Origin: Tupaia tana
Lineage: Eukaryota; Chordata; Mammalia; Scandentia; Tupaiidae
Reading direction: 5' to 3'
DNA: 64,000 nt
NCBI GenBank assembly: GCA_026018925.1
Contig: JAKSZU010000008.1
Coordinates: forward strand, 6,314,415 to 6,378,414
Shown: positions 53,701 through 63,570 of the stretch, piece by piece
Layout: the number at the start of each line of letters is the position of its first letter
Position numbering within the stretch: the stretch's first letter is position 1
Notes under the pieces: model-generated
Seen by the model: the letters and a program-made list of their open reading frames with translations, nothing else
What the model was told of the DNA's origin: nothing
The model's database searches: none
Program-made: the position numbers and the translations under genes

Positions 53701-53949
53701 CAGTGCTCCTCTGTATCCAAAGTTAAATGAGAGTCAACCGACTTCTCCGAATAGTGAACCAACTTTCCAAGCATCAACAAATAAGAGCTGCTTCCCATCC
53801 GCTTTGCGTCTGCACTCCCCTCATCAAGCTTCCCAGCCTCAGCTCTTCTCTGCTCAGCTGGATTCTGTTGGCTGTCATGAGAGCCGGGTCTTCCACCATG
53901 TAAAATGGGCTGCTGGAACACTGCTCTACATCTATGGAGCCTAATTCTT
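53701..53949. other. Unique DNA
   Basis: No repeat or gene recognised. Its right end carries the left copy of the next SINE's target duplication. Confidence 0.5.
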
Positions 53950-54145
53950 TTTAAAAATTTTTGAAGGATTATTTATTTTATTTATTATCATCATTATTAA
54001 TTTTAAATTTGCTGCAGGGTGTGTGAGTTCACCAAAGGGAGACAGAGAGAGAAAGTGAGAAAGCAAGCCACCAGGTCCAGAGCTCAAAACATGGTGGGTC
54101 ATGTGGGAGCCCAGTGCCTTAACCACCATGCCGCCTGCTGGCCCA
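53950..54145 (-). mobile_element. tSINE-S, antisense
   Basis: TTTAAATTTGCTGCAGGGTG, GAGAAAGCAAGCCACCAGGT (middle absent), ACCATGCCGCCTGCTGGCCC. Target duplication TGGAGCCTAATTCT / TGGAACCTAATTCT. Confidence 0.85.
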
Positions 54146-54289
54146 TGTGGAACCTAATTCTGTCATTTATATTTCAGATTCAGTTTCCAAGTGTCCATAA
54201 ACATCTGTTAGGGTTTTAATCAAAATTGATCAAATGTATAAATAAATTTGGAAAGATTAACACTTTATTTGTTGTATCCTATACATTTT
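54146..54289. other. Unique AT-rich DNA
   Basis: No repeat or gene recognised. Confidence 0.5.
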
Positions 54290-54531
54290 TTAACAAGTTT
54301 TTGCTATAGGGTGCATGCACTCACCAGAGAGAGAGAGACAGAGAGACAGAAAGCAAGAAATCAGCCCCTGGGGGGATGGCCGTGCCGTAATCCCTTCTAC
54401 ATTCTCCTCTCTGGATCTTGGGCACACACACACGCACCTGGCGTGAGTTTAAGCTACTGGGTCCTGGATTCAAACTGCGGTCGACTGCGTGGGAGTCCAG
54501 CGACACAGCCATTACGCCATCTGCTGGTCCC
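54290..54531 (-). mobile_element. tSINE-L, antisense
   Basis: AACAAGTTTTTGCTATAGGG to ACGCCATCTGCTGGTCCC. The palindrome has decayed to CCCCTGGGGGG. Confidence 0.88.
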
Positions 54532-54639
54532 TCCCATCCATTTCTTATCCAAAAAGAATAGGAATATCCTGCTGGCTGAGACATACTCCCATCCCTTTCC
54601 AACTATCTGACTTGCACATATGGAGCAGCATACCACATC

Positions 54640-54935
54640 AGATGTGTGCTTTAAAAGGGTGTTGCCGATTGTTACAAACAGGTAGAACAAAACCTGAAGC
54701 TGCACCACATAATGTAAGACTGCTTGTTGAAGAGGCTTGTTACAAACAGATGTGTGCAAAAATTGTTACCTAGTAGAACAAAACCTGAAGCTGCACCACA
54801 TAATGTAAGACTGCTTGTTGAAGAGGCTGAATGTGATAATCCCCTTGATGTAACTGTCACACACTTCATGCACGCTCTAAAAAACTGTAATATACTTCAA
54901 AAAGATGTGCAACCATTCAATGTAAATAAGGAAGT
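54640..54935 (+). pseudogene. Coding-like tract with local tandem duplication, family not recognised
   Basis: The frame starting near AGAACAAAACCTGAAGCTGC stays open for over 50 codons with normal-looking composition (residues such as PEAAPHNVRLLVEEAE and HFMHALKNCNILQKDVQPF) until a SINE cuts it off. A 56-bp block is present twice without mismatch (54682-54737 and 54773-54828, offset 91), and the stretch before each copy is also partly shared (CAGATGTGTGC). The first copy is in a stop-containing frame. It looks like a processed-pseudogene or transposon-protein scrap. No identity is claimed. Confidence 0.4.
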
Positions 54936-55172
54936 ATGGAGCCTGGTGGTTAGGGCGGCTGGAACCCACATAGCCGACTGCATGGTTCAAGTCCAGAAAC
55001 TGGCAGCTTCAGAAACATGTTGGGCATATGTGCGTGCATGCCCGAAATCTGGAAAGGAAAGAAGGATGGAGGAGAAGGGATTGCAGTCTGGCCATTTCCC
55101 AAGAGGAGGGTTTCTTTCTCTCCCTCACTCTTTGGTGAGCCTACGTACCTTCTAAAACCAAAAAAAAGAAAT
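54936..55172 (+). mobile_element. tSINE-O
   Basis: GGAGCCTGGTGGTTAGGGCG head, GGTTCAAGTCCAG B box, GCGTGCATGCCCGAAATCTG middle, TACCTTCTAAAACCAAAAAA tail. It ends the coding-like tract to its left. Confidence 0.78.
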
Positions 55173-55280
55173 TACAAAATTAATAAATGTAAAAAAATAA
55201 CAACTAACTAAGTTCAATTGTCCTGAAAAGAGTCCCAGTAAAATGCCCTGGAAAAGTACTGAACAAACCTCCTGTGTTGG

Positions 55281-55385
55281 GCTGGCCCGGTAGCGCAGTA
55301 GTTCAGTGCAGTGCACAGGGAGCCAGATCCCACATGACTGACCATGGTTTGGAGCCCAGCCTTAGTGTCTTGAAAAGCTCACCAG
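55281..55385 (+). mobile_element. tSINE-O, head half (split)
   Basis: GGGCTGGCCCGGTAGCGCAG head and GGTTTGGAGCCCAG weak B box. Interrupted at AAAAGCTCACCAG by a younger SINE. Confidence 0.85.
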
Positions 55386-55654
55386 TTCCGGGACCAGCAG
55401 TTAGCGTAATGGCTATGTCGCTGGACTCCCATGTAGTTGACCACGTTTCAAGTCCCAGACCCGGCGGCTTAAACTCACACCAGGCACGTGTGCATGCGTG
55501 CCCAAGATCCCGAGAGGAGAATGGAGAAAGGGATTGCGGCGTGGCCATCCCCCCTGGGGGGTGATTTCTCGCTTTCTGTCTCTCTGTCTCTCTCTGTCTG
55601 TCTGGCGAGCGCATGCACCCTATAGCAAAAACCTCTCCAAAAAAAAAAAAAAAA
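55386..55654 (+). mobile_element. tSINE-L inserted inside a tSINE-O
   Basis: GGGACCAGCAGTTAGCGTAA head (after four extra bases TTCC), C6-T-G6, CCCTATAGCAAAAACCTCTC, poly-A. Perfect 13-bp target duplication AAAAGCTCACCAG at 55373-55385 and 55655-55667, both within the older SINE. Confidence 0.96.
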
Positions 55655-55812
55655 AAAAGCTCACCAGGTGCATGTGTATGTGTGCCCCAAATCCTAATGA
55701 CATTCAGAAGTGGAGGAAAAAGGTTGTGGAGTGACCATGCCCATTTCTCTCTTTCCCTCTTGCTCTCTCTGGTGAGTACATGTGCCCTCTGGCAATTAAA
55801 AAAAAATTAAGA
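55655..55812 (+). mobile_element. tSINE-O, tail half (split)
   Basis: GTGCATGTGTATGTGTGCCC, GGTTGTGGAGTGACCATGCC, CATGTGCCCTCTGGCAATTA tail. With the left half it makes one complete older element. Confidence 0.85.
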
Positions 55813-55869
55813 TTTTTTTTTAGAAATCCTGTGTAAATTTGATGCTACCAACATAGTCCAAACCACACT

Positions 55870-56085
55870 CTACTTTTTAAAGTTTAATTCTGTCACAAGA
55901 GTGAGAGACAGAGAGATAGAGAGACAAGACAAGCACCCCCAATGGGTCTCAGGCCACGCTGCCTCCAGCCTCCCCAGCTATCCAGGACACTATGGTAGAC
56001 AGGGGCCCCTTCACACCCCCTTCTCGTGGCTCCAGCATCCCCAGCACGTTACTGCAGCACCAGCGAGCTGGCCCGAGTGGGCTCT
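55870..56085 (-). mobile_element. SINE-2 type element, antisense
   Basis: GTTTAATTCTGTCACAAGAG, CAAGCACCCCCAATGGGTCT, CCAGCTATCCAGGACACTAT, CAGCACCAGCGAGCTGGCCC. Decayed B box. Confidence 0.58.
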
Positions 56086-56395
56086 GCTGTTTCCCAACCT
56101 GTTGGAGCCCTTCTTACCCTGTAAGTGTGGATCCAGCATTTGGCTAACCCCCGAAGAAAGAGGAACCCAACCATCTGGTTTCAATAGCATCTATTTAAAA
56201 AGGCGTGTTTCTGTCACAGTCTCTCTCAACTTCCCACTAAAGTAACTATGTAAAAAAAAAAAAAAAAAGAAAAGAAAACAAAAGATAAAATTTCACATTT
56301 TCTTTAAAACGTAGCTCCAAAATCTTAGATGACTGTTCACTAAAAAGGCTTTCCACTAAAAGTTTGCTTTCTGTGAAAAGTGTTGTTGATGAAAA
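56086..56395. other. Unique DNA
   Basis: Includes a 17-base poly-A at 56252. No gene recognised. Confidence 0.5.
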
Positions 56396-56465
56396 TGAGT
56401 TGAGAACATACACACATGCACATGTACCCACACACACATACACACGCACACACACATGCACACTA
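56396..56465. repeat. (CA)n-rich imperfect repeat
   Basis: CACACATGCACATGTACCCA and similar CA-rich units. Confidence 0.85.
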
Positions 56466-56639
56466 GGGCTGATGGAAAGAGAGCCGTCAGACAGTACCCC
56501 ATGAGATCTGTTCTTGCGAAGCCCACACTACCCTGAGTATCCTGGATTTACGACAAAAAAAGAAATTCTCTACATAGATAATACGGTAAAAACGATTACA
56601 GAGAAACATCCACTTTATCTTAAAAGGAGAGAGTTACAA

Positions 56640-57270
56640 CTCCAAATGTTATCAGAGTTGTGTTATTACTTACCTGTGACACTAACAGAGGAAATTTCTA
56701 AGAAAGAGCTTAGAACTTAGCCACTCCACTCCTGGATATAGACCCAGGAAAAATGAAGATTACGACCACTCAAACACTTGCATGCAAATGTTCATAGAAG
56801 CAATATTCACAATCTAAAAGAAGAAAAAACTGACACGTCTAAGGACAGAGGAATATACAACAAGATGAGTTACATCCTGAAGTGAAATACTACTCAGTCA
56901 TAAAAAAGACTGAAGTTCTGACCCATGCTATGACATGGATAAACCTTGACAACATAATGCTAAGTGAAAGAACTCGAATATAAAATGTCATATATTGTTT
57001 GATTCCACTTACAGGAAATATTCAGGATAAGCAAATACGTGGGGACAGAAAATAGATTCGAGGTTGCCCAGGACTAAGTGGGGGGATGACTACAAGTGGA
57101 CACAGGTGTCCTTTCAGAGTGTTGGGAATGTTCCAGAATTAGTACTAGATAGAGGTGACAGATACACAAACACTGAGCACACTAAATCCACTGAATTAGA
57201 CACTTGAGCAGAGTGGATTTTGTGGCCTATGATGTTTGTGGTAGTTATTTTTTTAATGAAGGAGACTTTA
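56640..57270 (+). mobile_element. L1 3' end (plus strand)
   Basis: CACTCCTGGATATAGACCCA, ATGTTCATAGAAGCAATATT, CATGCTATGACATGGATAAA, GATTCCACTTACAGGAAATA and TCCACTGAATTAGACACTTG follow the order of an old L1 3' UTR. No open frame. Confidence 0.82.
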
Positions 57271-57384
57271 GAAAAGAAAATATGACATGTTCTTGAGGGA
57301 AAAAAAAAACATTTTGGGGAAAATATGCCAGCCAATTAAAATACAAATGGAAGAATTAAGATTTTATAATATTAAAAACCTGGT

Positions 57385-57590
57385 TATTGGATTGGGCAAT
57401 GGTGTAGTGGAAACACAGCTGGATCTAGTGGTGAAGGTCTTGGGTTTGTGCCCGGGCCCTCCTTGGGCAGGCTGTGTGTACAGGTGTCCCAGGCTCACTA
57501 GAGTGGAGGTAGGTCATAGCACGGAGACCCTCCTGGGCATAACTTTCTCTCTCTCTCTCTCTGCCTCTTGTGAGAGAAAGAAAGGCATGA
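57385..57590 (+). mobile_element. SINE-2 type element
   Basis: ATTGGGCAATGGTGTAGTGG head, GTCTTGGGTTTGTGCCCGGG B-box-like, CCTCCTGGGCATAACTTTCT, CT-rich tract, GTGAGAGAAAGAAAGGCATG tail. Its tail seeds the purine tract that follows. Confidence 0.55.
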
Positions 57591-57808
57591 AAAAGAGAAG
57601 AAAGATAGAGGAAGAAAGGAAAAGGAAGAAAGAAAGAAAAAATTAAGAAAAAGAAACAAAGAAAGGAAGGAAAGAAAGGAAGAAAGAAGAAAGGAAAAGA
57701 GAGAAAGGAATGAAGGAAGAAAGAGAAAGAAAAAGAAAGAAAGGTAAAAAAGAAAGAAATGAAAGAAGAGACAGAAAAAGAAAGAAAGGAGAAAGAGAGA
57801 ACGAAAAG
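57591..57808. repeat. (GAAA)n / purine-rich tract
   Basis: Over 200 bases of almost pure purine on the plus strand. It creates long low-complexity frames on both strands, which are not genes. Confidence 0.93.
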
Positions 57809-58010
57809 TCTGGTTCTGAAGCAGAGTAACAGAGCAAGTGCTTGGCTGTCCTTTGAAACGGCAGTAAGGGCCGCGCTGCGCAGTAAGACCGCGTCCCTCT
57901 CCCACGGTGCCCCCCACGCACCGTGGCATCTGCCTCAGCACGGCGAGGGTGGGCTACGGACAATCAGGTAACGCGGACCTGACACAAACAGTAATGCCTT
58001 TGGTACTCCT
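57809..58010. other. Unique GC-richer DNA
   Basis: No repeat or gene recognised. Confidence 0.45.
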
Positions 58011-58019
58011 TTTTCTTTT

Positions 58020-58274
58020 TCTTTTTTTTTCCTATAGGGTGCATGTGCTCACCTGAGAGAAGCACACAGAGAGAGGGGAAAGTGATTTAAAAATCACCCC
58101 CTAGGGAAAATGACCATGCTGTAATCCCTTGTCCTCCATCCTCCTCGCGGGATTCTGAGCATGCGCACACGCGTGCCTGGCTTGTTTTCTAGGCCGCCAG
58201 GTCCAGGACTAAACCGCTCAAGACTCAGCCAACCATGTGGATCGAGCACCTGACCCCACACCACCAGCTGGCCT
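58020..58274 (-). mobile_element. tSINE-O, antisense
   Basis: TTTTTCCTATAGGGTGCATG to ACACCACCAGCTGGCC. Target duplication GGTACTCCTTTT / GGTGCTCCTTTG. Confidence 0.8.
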
Positions 58275-58589
58275 GGGTGCTCCTTTGAAACATGTAAGCC
58301 AGAGATCCGATGTCATCACGACGACCAGGACGCAGCAGAGTGGAGGACGAAGGGCGAGGAGCGGGCGACTGCCTGCGGACACGAGCCCACGAGGGGCAGC
58401 AGCGCTGGCAGGACCAAGCATGGCCCCGCAGAGCAGCGACCCTCACACGTCCGTGTCCTCTCAGGGTGGAAAGGCAGGGGAAATCAGCAAGGAGACTGAA
58501 AATTCATAAAGAGAACCAGATGGAATTCCCCAGAGCTAATTTTACTTCTGAAATTTAAAAAAATTACTAAATATTTGCTGAATGGAAAT
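58275..58589. other. Unique DNA, no gene seen
   Basis: CpG-containing patch at 58310-58450. Frames on both strands are unrecognised. Confidence 0.45.
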
Positions 58590-59066
58590 GACAGAAGAAA
58601 AGATCAATTAACTAAAAACAGAGCAAAAGACAGGATCTAATATGAAAAAAGAGAGAGGAACAATGGAAGAAAATTATAGCAGAGCCTCCAAAACCTGCGG
58701 GATAATATCTACAATCTACTGCACCGCAACTGCGTGGCACAGCATTTAGAAGGAAAGGAAAGGTCACGGAGCAGAGCATGCTGGGAGACGTAATGGCCAC
58801 AGATTTTTGAAATTGGGTGAAAGATATGAACTTGTAAGTTCCAGAGGCTCAGCGTAACCCAGGTAGGACAAATACAAACGAAACCATGACTAGGTACATG
58901 GTGCCTAACTGGTGAAAACCAGAGACAGGAAGAAAACCTGGCAAGCCGACGGGGAAAACGGCGCATTCCACACGAAGAAATGATCTGATCATCACCGACT
59001 TCTCATCAGAAGCCCAGAAAGGCAGAACGACCCGTGGGGCGACAGCTGTAAAGTGAGACAGAGGCT
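58590..59066 (+). mobile_element. L1 5' segment (plus strand), start of a long L1
   Basis: GCAGAGCCTCCAAAACCTGC, GGGATAATATCTACAATCTA, GGTACATGGTGCCTAACTGG and GACTTCTCATCAGAAGCCCA match the order of the 5' half of old L1M-type elements. The element continues, with inserts, to about 63.88 kb. Confidence 0.72.
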
Positions 59067-59350
59067 CGGCCCGCACGCGGTGGTCAGTGCTGTGCAGAGC
59101 TGAGTCCATGTGGCGGACAGCGGTGCGACTCTCGGCCCTGGCAGCTTGAGAAACACGCCAGGTGAGTGTGCGTGTGAACGCCCCAAATCCTGACTGGGTG
59201 GAGAAATAGAGAGAGGATTATGGCAAGACCATGCCCATCGGGGACCTTCCTCTCCCTTCCTCTCTCTCCCTCCTCCTTTCTCTCTCTCTCTCACTCTATC
59301 TTCTCTCTCCCTCTCCCTCTCTCTCTGGTGAGCACATGTACCTCCAGCAA

Positions 59351-59387
<37 letters not shown>
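59067..59387 (+). mobile_element. tSINE-O with enlarged pyrimidine tract
   Basis: GGCTCGGCCCGCACGCGGTG head, GTGTGAACGCCCCAAATCCT, GGATTATGGCAAGACCATGC, a CT tract over 80 bases long (59248-59330), CATGTACCTCCAGCAACTAA and a 36-base-scale poly-A. Confidence 0.78.
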
Positions 59388-59388
<1 letters not shown>

Positions 59389-59616
59389 GGTTTGGCAGTG
59401 AAAAGATCCTCCAAGAATGAATGGCTTTTAAAGCCTTTTTAAAAGAAGACAAATGCTGAGAATGTGTTGACTGAAAACATTTTAGACTGAAGTGAAATGA
59501 TACTCAAAAGAAACTCAGATTTTCAGGAAGAAATGAAAGGCATTAGAATGGCAGAAATCTAATGAACTATAGGAAGACTATTTTTAATTTTGTTAAAATA
59601 CATATATGACAAGTCA
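59388..59616 (+). mobile_element. L1 segment (plus strand)
   Basis: GATCCTCCAAGAATGAATGG, AATGATACTCAAAAGAAACT and AGGAAGACTATTTTTAATTT continue the L1 beyond the SINE. Confidence 0.75.
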
Positions 59617-59868
59617 GGACCAGCAGATGGCATAATGGCTATGTCGCTGGACTCCTCTGTAGTTGACCGCGGTTAGAGTCCTGGACCCAGTGGCTTAAAC
59701 TCACGCTGGGCACGTGTCGTGCATGCCCAGGATCCCGAGAGGAGAATGGAGGAGAAAAGATTGTGGCATGGCCATCCCTCCTGGGGGGTGATTGCTTGCT
59801 TTCTGTCTCTCTGTCTCTCTGTCTCTCCAGCAAGCACATATATCCTATATCAAAAATCTCTTTAAAAC
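59617..59868 (+). mobile_element. tSINE-L
   Basis: GGACCAGCAGATGGCATAAT head, GGTTAGAGTCCTGG B box, CCTCCTGGGGGGTGATTGCT, ATCCTATATCAAAAATCTCT tail. Confidence 0.9.
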
Positions 59869-59877
59869 ATTATATAC

Positions 59878-59930
<53 letters not shown>

Positions 59931-59940
59931 TATATATATA
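59869..59940. repeat. (TA)n(CA)n(TA)n microsatellite
   Basis: About 19 TA units, then ACACACACACACA, then TA again, grown from the SINE tail. Self-complementary. Confidence 0.95.
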
Positions 59941-60132
59941 TTAGTTAAAGCAAAACTTAAAACATCACTTAATGCAATTTACAACCTATATAAACGTAAC
60001 ATATACAACAACTATAGCATAAATAATAGCAGAGGAAATGGTAAATCATCCTAATACAGTTACAAGCTTTCAACATTTCATGAAGTATAACATTTTAATT
60101 CTGAGTAGATTGTGAAAACTTAAGACATATTC
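59941..60132 (+). mobile_element. L1 segment (plus strand)
   Basis: AATGCAATTTACAACCTATA, ACAACTATAGCATAAATAAT and CTGAGTAGATTGTGAAAACT resume the L1 in order. Confidence 0.72.
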
Positions 60133-60377
60133 CGGGCCAGCAAGTGGTATGGTGGTTAAGGCACTGTATTCCTATACAGTGGCCACGGTTTGAGTCCCAG
60201 ACCTGGTGGCTTGAAAATCACGCTGGAATGGTGTGCATGCGTGTCCAGAGGCCCTAGAGGAGAGTCAAGGAGACGGGATTGTGGCATGGCCATCCCCCTT
60301 GTGGGGGATGGGGGTGTGATTTCTCTCTCTATCAATCTCTCTCCCTCTGTGTGTGTGTGCGCGCACACACGGGTAAA
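60133..60377 (+). mobile_element. tSINE-O
   Basis: CGGGCCAGCAAGTGGTATGG head, GGTTTGAGTCCCAG B box, CCTTGTGGGGGATGGGGGTG, then a TG/CG run GTGTGTGTGTGCGCGCACAC in place of the usual tail. Confidence 0.82.
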
Positions 60378-60900
60378 TGGAATGTGTCAGTTCGATTGCG
60401 TTAAGAGACACCCAGCTCTCTGGTTAAATGAGCTCTGGGTGTGGTGTGAGGATGTCAGCATCGACCAGGGCTGAGTAAAGAGCACCCTGGCCACTGCGGG
60501 CGGGATCATCCGATCAACGGACGGCGCACACAGAGCAAGAAGGTGGAGGGCGGGTGATGTCACCGCTTCGTGGAGCTGGGCACCCGCCCTCTCCTGCAGG
60601 CAGAGGTGCCCCGTGTCTCTCTGGACCGGGACTCACACACTGGCTCTCCGCCCCCACCTCCCCATCACCCCACCCAGCTCTCTCTCTCCGCCCCCACCTC
60701 CTATCACCCCACCCCCCTCTCCCAGTTTCCTGACATGGATCCTGGTCTGAACGCGTCACAGGTTTGCCTGGGTCTCGCCCTGCAGACGCGCTGTGGGGAC
60801 CTTTGGTCACCATGGTAGCCTGAGCCGATTTCTGTGTTAAAGCCCCTCTTTAGAGCTATGCACATCTCATTGGTTCTGTTTCTATGGGGACCCCTGACTC
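60378..60900. mobile_element. Old mammalian interspersed repeat inside the L1
   Basis: GAGACACCCAGCTCTCTGGT, TCTGGGTGTGGTGTGAGGAT, GGGCTGAGTAAAGAGCACCC and a right end ATTGGTTCTGTTTCTATGGG then CCCTGACTCAGACAG fit a well-known old repeat of placental genomes whose name was not assigned. A 40-bp internal tandem duplication (60644-60722) enlarges it. Confidence 0.6.
60644..60722. repeat. 40-bp tandem duplication, C-rich
   Basis: CTCTCCGCCCCCACCTCC and ATCACCCCACCC recur at a 40-base offset. Confidence 0.85.
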
Positions 60901-61204
60901 AGACAGAAACACACAAGCTATGAAAACAGTAAGCATGTGCAGGCTGGAGTGAGAATATCATGTCAGATAAAACCTTCTTCAAGACAAAAAGTCTTAACAG
61001 AGATAAAGAAGGCCACTGCATAGCGATAAACGTTTCACCCACTGGGAATACATAGCAATTGTAAATGTGCGTGTGTCTAGTAGAGTCCGAAATGTGTGAA
61101 GCAAAGGAGAAGGAAAAATAGACACTTCCACTATAAATACTTTACTACTCTTCTGCCAATGAGTAGAACAGTTAGGCAAAAGGTGAGTGTACAGGTGATT
61201 CAAA
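60901..61204 (+). mobile_element. L1 ORF2 endonuclease-region segment (plus strand)
   Basis: TTCAAGACAAAAAGTCTTAA, GATAAAGAAGGCCACTGCAT and CATAGCAATTGTAAATGTGC match the ORF2 5' region. Frames are broken. Confidence 0.8.
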
Positions 61205-61464
61205 GTTTTTTATTGCCACAGAGCATATATATTTGTCACAGAAAGAGAGACAGAGGGGGGAAAGTGGGGGAAGGCACTCCCCAATGGGGCAGGGCCACAC
61301 TGCAATCCCCTCCCCTCCATTTTTTCACCCCGTCAGGATCTGGGACATGTGCTCATGTGTACCTGGCATGTTTTATAAGTCACAAGGGCTGGAATTTGAA
61401 TTGTAGTCAACCATGTGAAATCTGGATTCCTTAACCACTAGGCTACCATACCAACTGATGGTCT
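61205..61464 (-). mobile_element. tSINE-O, antisense, in L1
   Basis: GTTTTTTATTGCCACAGAGC to TACCAACTGATGGTCT. The middle keeps GCAATCCCCTCCCCTCCATT. Confidence 0.75.
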
Positions 61465-61745
61465 GAAGATTATCAGCCATCTGGTTGACGTTTCTCTGAT
61501 TGAAATTTACAGCACATGGCAGAATACATATTTTTCTTTAAAGTGCACAAAGAACATTCAAAATAAACCACGTGTAAACCAAAATAAATAAATAAATAAA
61601 TGAACCACGTGCAGGTCATAAACCAAGTCTGAATAGATGAAAAAGTTTCCATTAAAGTCACTAAAAAAAGTCTTCTCATCACACACAAACAGAAAAACAT
61701 TGGGCCAAAAAGCCTCCAACTTTGATTTTTAGAAAACCAGGAATA
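61465..61745 (+). mobile_element. L1 ORF2 segment (plus strand)
   Basis: CATGGCAGAATACATATTTT, CTTTAAAGTGCACAAAGAAC and CATAAACCAAGTCTGAATAG follow the ORF2 order. A local AACCACGTG duplication flanks (AAAT)n. Confidence 0.78.
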
Positions 61746-62012
61746 GGGACCAGCAGTTAGCCTAATGGCTATGTCGCTGGACTCCCATGTACTCGACCGT
61801 GGTTCGAGTCCCAGACCCGGTGGCTTAAACTCACACTGGGCGCGTGTGCGTGCATGCCCAAGATCCCGAGAGGAGAATGGAGGAGAAGGGATTGCAGTGT
61901 GGTCATCCCCCCTGGGGGGTGATTTCTCGCTTTCTATCTCTCTGTCTCTCTCTGTCTGTCTGGCGAGCGCACGCACCCTATAGCAAAAACCTCTCCAAAA
62001 AAAAAAAGAAAA
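61746..62012 (+). mobile_element. tSINE-L, full length, in L1
   Basis: GGGACCAGCAGTTAGCCTAA head, GGTTCGAGTCCCAG B box, C6-T-G6, CCCTATAGCAAAAACCTCTC tail. Target duplication AAAACCAGGAATAG / AAAAACAAGAATAG. Confidence 0.95.
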
Positions 62013-62480
62013 GAGAAAAACAAGAATAGAAGGAAACTTGCTCACTCTAATAAAAGTCACCTGAAAAAAGCCTACAGCTGACACGGTACTTAAGGGTAAG
62101 TAGCGTACACTTCCTCCCCCGTATCAGGAGCGAGGGAAGAACGCCCACTCTTACTCTTCTAGTCAGCACATGGAGGTCCTAGCTATTACAAAAAGACAAG
62201 AAAAAGTGGAATATAAAAGTATTGCAATAAAGACATAAAATAATTTTTTTGCATGTAAGATGGTTGTGAGTAAAGAAATGTCTAACAATCATTGAACTAG
62301 TAAGTGATATTAAAAAGTTGCAGGGTACAGGGCTGATCTATAAGAAAAACGAAGTGCATCTTATACACTAACAGAAAACAAGTGAGAACTAATTTTTTTA
62401 AAAATTCAATTGTAATACCCACCAAAAAGTATATAATACCAATTAATACACTAAACAGAAAATGGAAACAAGACCCCAAG
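62013..62480 (+). mobile_element. L1 ORF2 RT segment (plus strand)
   Basis: GAACGCCCACTCTTACTCTT, CACATGGAGGTCCTAGCTAT, TTGCAGGGTACAGGGCTGAT and CATCTTATACACTAACAGAA match the RT region. Stops in all frames. Confidence 0.85.
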
Positions 62481-62771
62481 TTTTTTTTTTTTTTTGCTTT
62501 TTTGTTTTTGTTTTTTTTTGGAGAGGTTTTCGCTAGAGGGTGCGTGCGCTCGCCAGACAGACAGAGAGAGACATAGAGACAGAAAGCGAGAAATCACACC
62601 CCAGGGGGGATGGTCACGCCACAATCCCTTCTCCTCCATTCTCCTCTCGGGATCTTGGGCACGCACACACATGTGCCTGGCGTGAATTTTAAGCCACCGG
62701 GTCCAGGACGCGAACCTTGGTCGACTACCTGGGAGTCCAGCGACATAGCCTTTACACTAACTGCTGGTTCC
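62481..62771 (-). mobile_element. tSINE-L, antisense, in L1
   Basis: GAGAGGTTTTCGCTAGAGGG to CACTAACTGCTGGTTCCC. Target duplication CAAGACCCCAAGTTTT, 16 bases and identical on both sides. Confidence 0.95.
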
Positions 62772-63325
62772 CAAGACCCCAAGTTTTAAAATGGGCAGAT
62801 TTTAAACAGATAATTCAAAAAGATGTAGAAATGACCAATAAGTATGTGGGAAAAAAACAACAACAAATCATTAGACATAGGGGAAAAGTACATTAAAATA
62901 AAATGAGACGGCACTGGGTGCTCACTAGGAAGGTTAAAACTAAAAGATCAGTAACCCGACACGCTAGTAAAAGTTCTGAGCACCTGAAACTTGCACACAG
63001 CGATGGTGGGAGTGTAAAATGTACCACTACCTTGCACACTGCCTGCAGTTACTAGTAAAACTAGTAACGCACACCTCCTCTATGACCTAACCATTTGCTC
63101 AAAGGTATATATGCAAAAGAAATGAAAGCATGCGTGTTAAAAACTTCTGTCTTCACAGTAGCTTAAGTCTGAAAGCAGCCTACATTTCAATAAATAAACC
63201 AATCCTGGTAATTCCTTGCACTGGAATATACTCAGTATTTACCAAAAATAAGACAACTGATGCACAAACAACAATTTGAATGAATCTCAAAAACATAGTG
63301 CTGAGGGGTATTTTGTTTTGCTTTG
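62772..63325 (+). mobile_element. L1 ORF2-end to 3' segment (plus strand)
   Basis: GTAGAAATGACCAATAAGTA, GATGGTGGGAGTGTAAAATG, TCTTCACAGTAGCTTAAGTC and GAATGAATCTCAAAAACATA follow the order of ORF2 3' end and 3' UTR. Confidence 0.85.
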
Positions 63326-63570
63326 CTTTTTAAGGTTTTTGCCATAGGGCGCATGCGCTCTCTGAAAAGAGACAGTGAGAAAGAAAGTGAGAAGTCACCC
63401 CCCAAGGGGAGATGGCCACACCACAATTCCTTCTCCTCCATTTCCCCCCTGGGATTTTGGGCAGGCACGCATGCACCCAGTAGGATTTTCAAGTCGCCAG
63501 GTCTGGGATTCAAAGCATGGACAACCATGTGGGAGTCCAGAACAGTAACCACTATGCCACCTGCTGGCCA
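63326..63570 (-). mobile_element. tSINE-O, antisense, in L1
   Basis: TTAAGGTTTTTGCCATAGGG to TATGCCACCTGCTGGCC. Target duplication ATAGTGCTGAG / ATGATGCTGAG. Confidence 0.88.

Noticed and set aside
57498..57963. Two minus-strand frames rich in Phe, Leu and Ser
   Set aside because: Translation of the (GAAA)n tract complement. Low complexity only.
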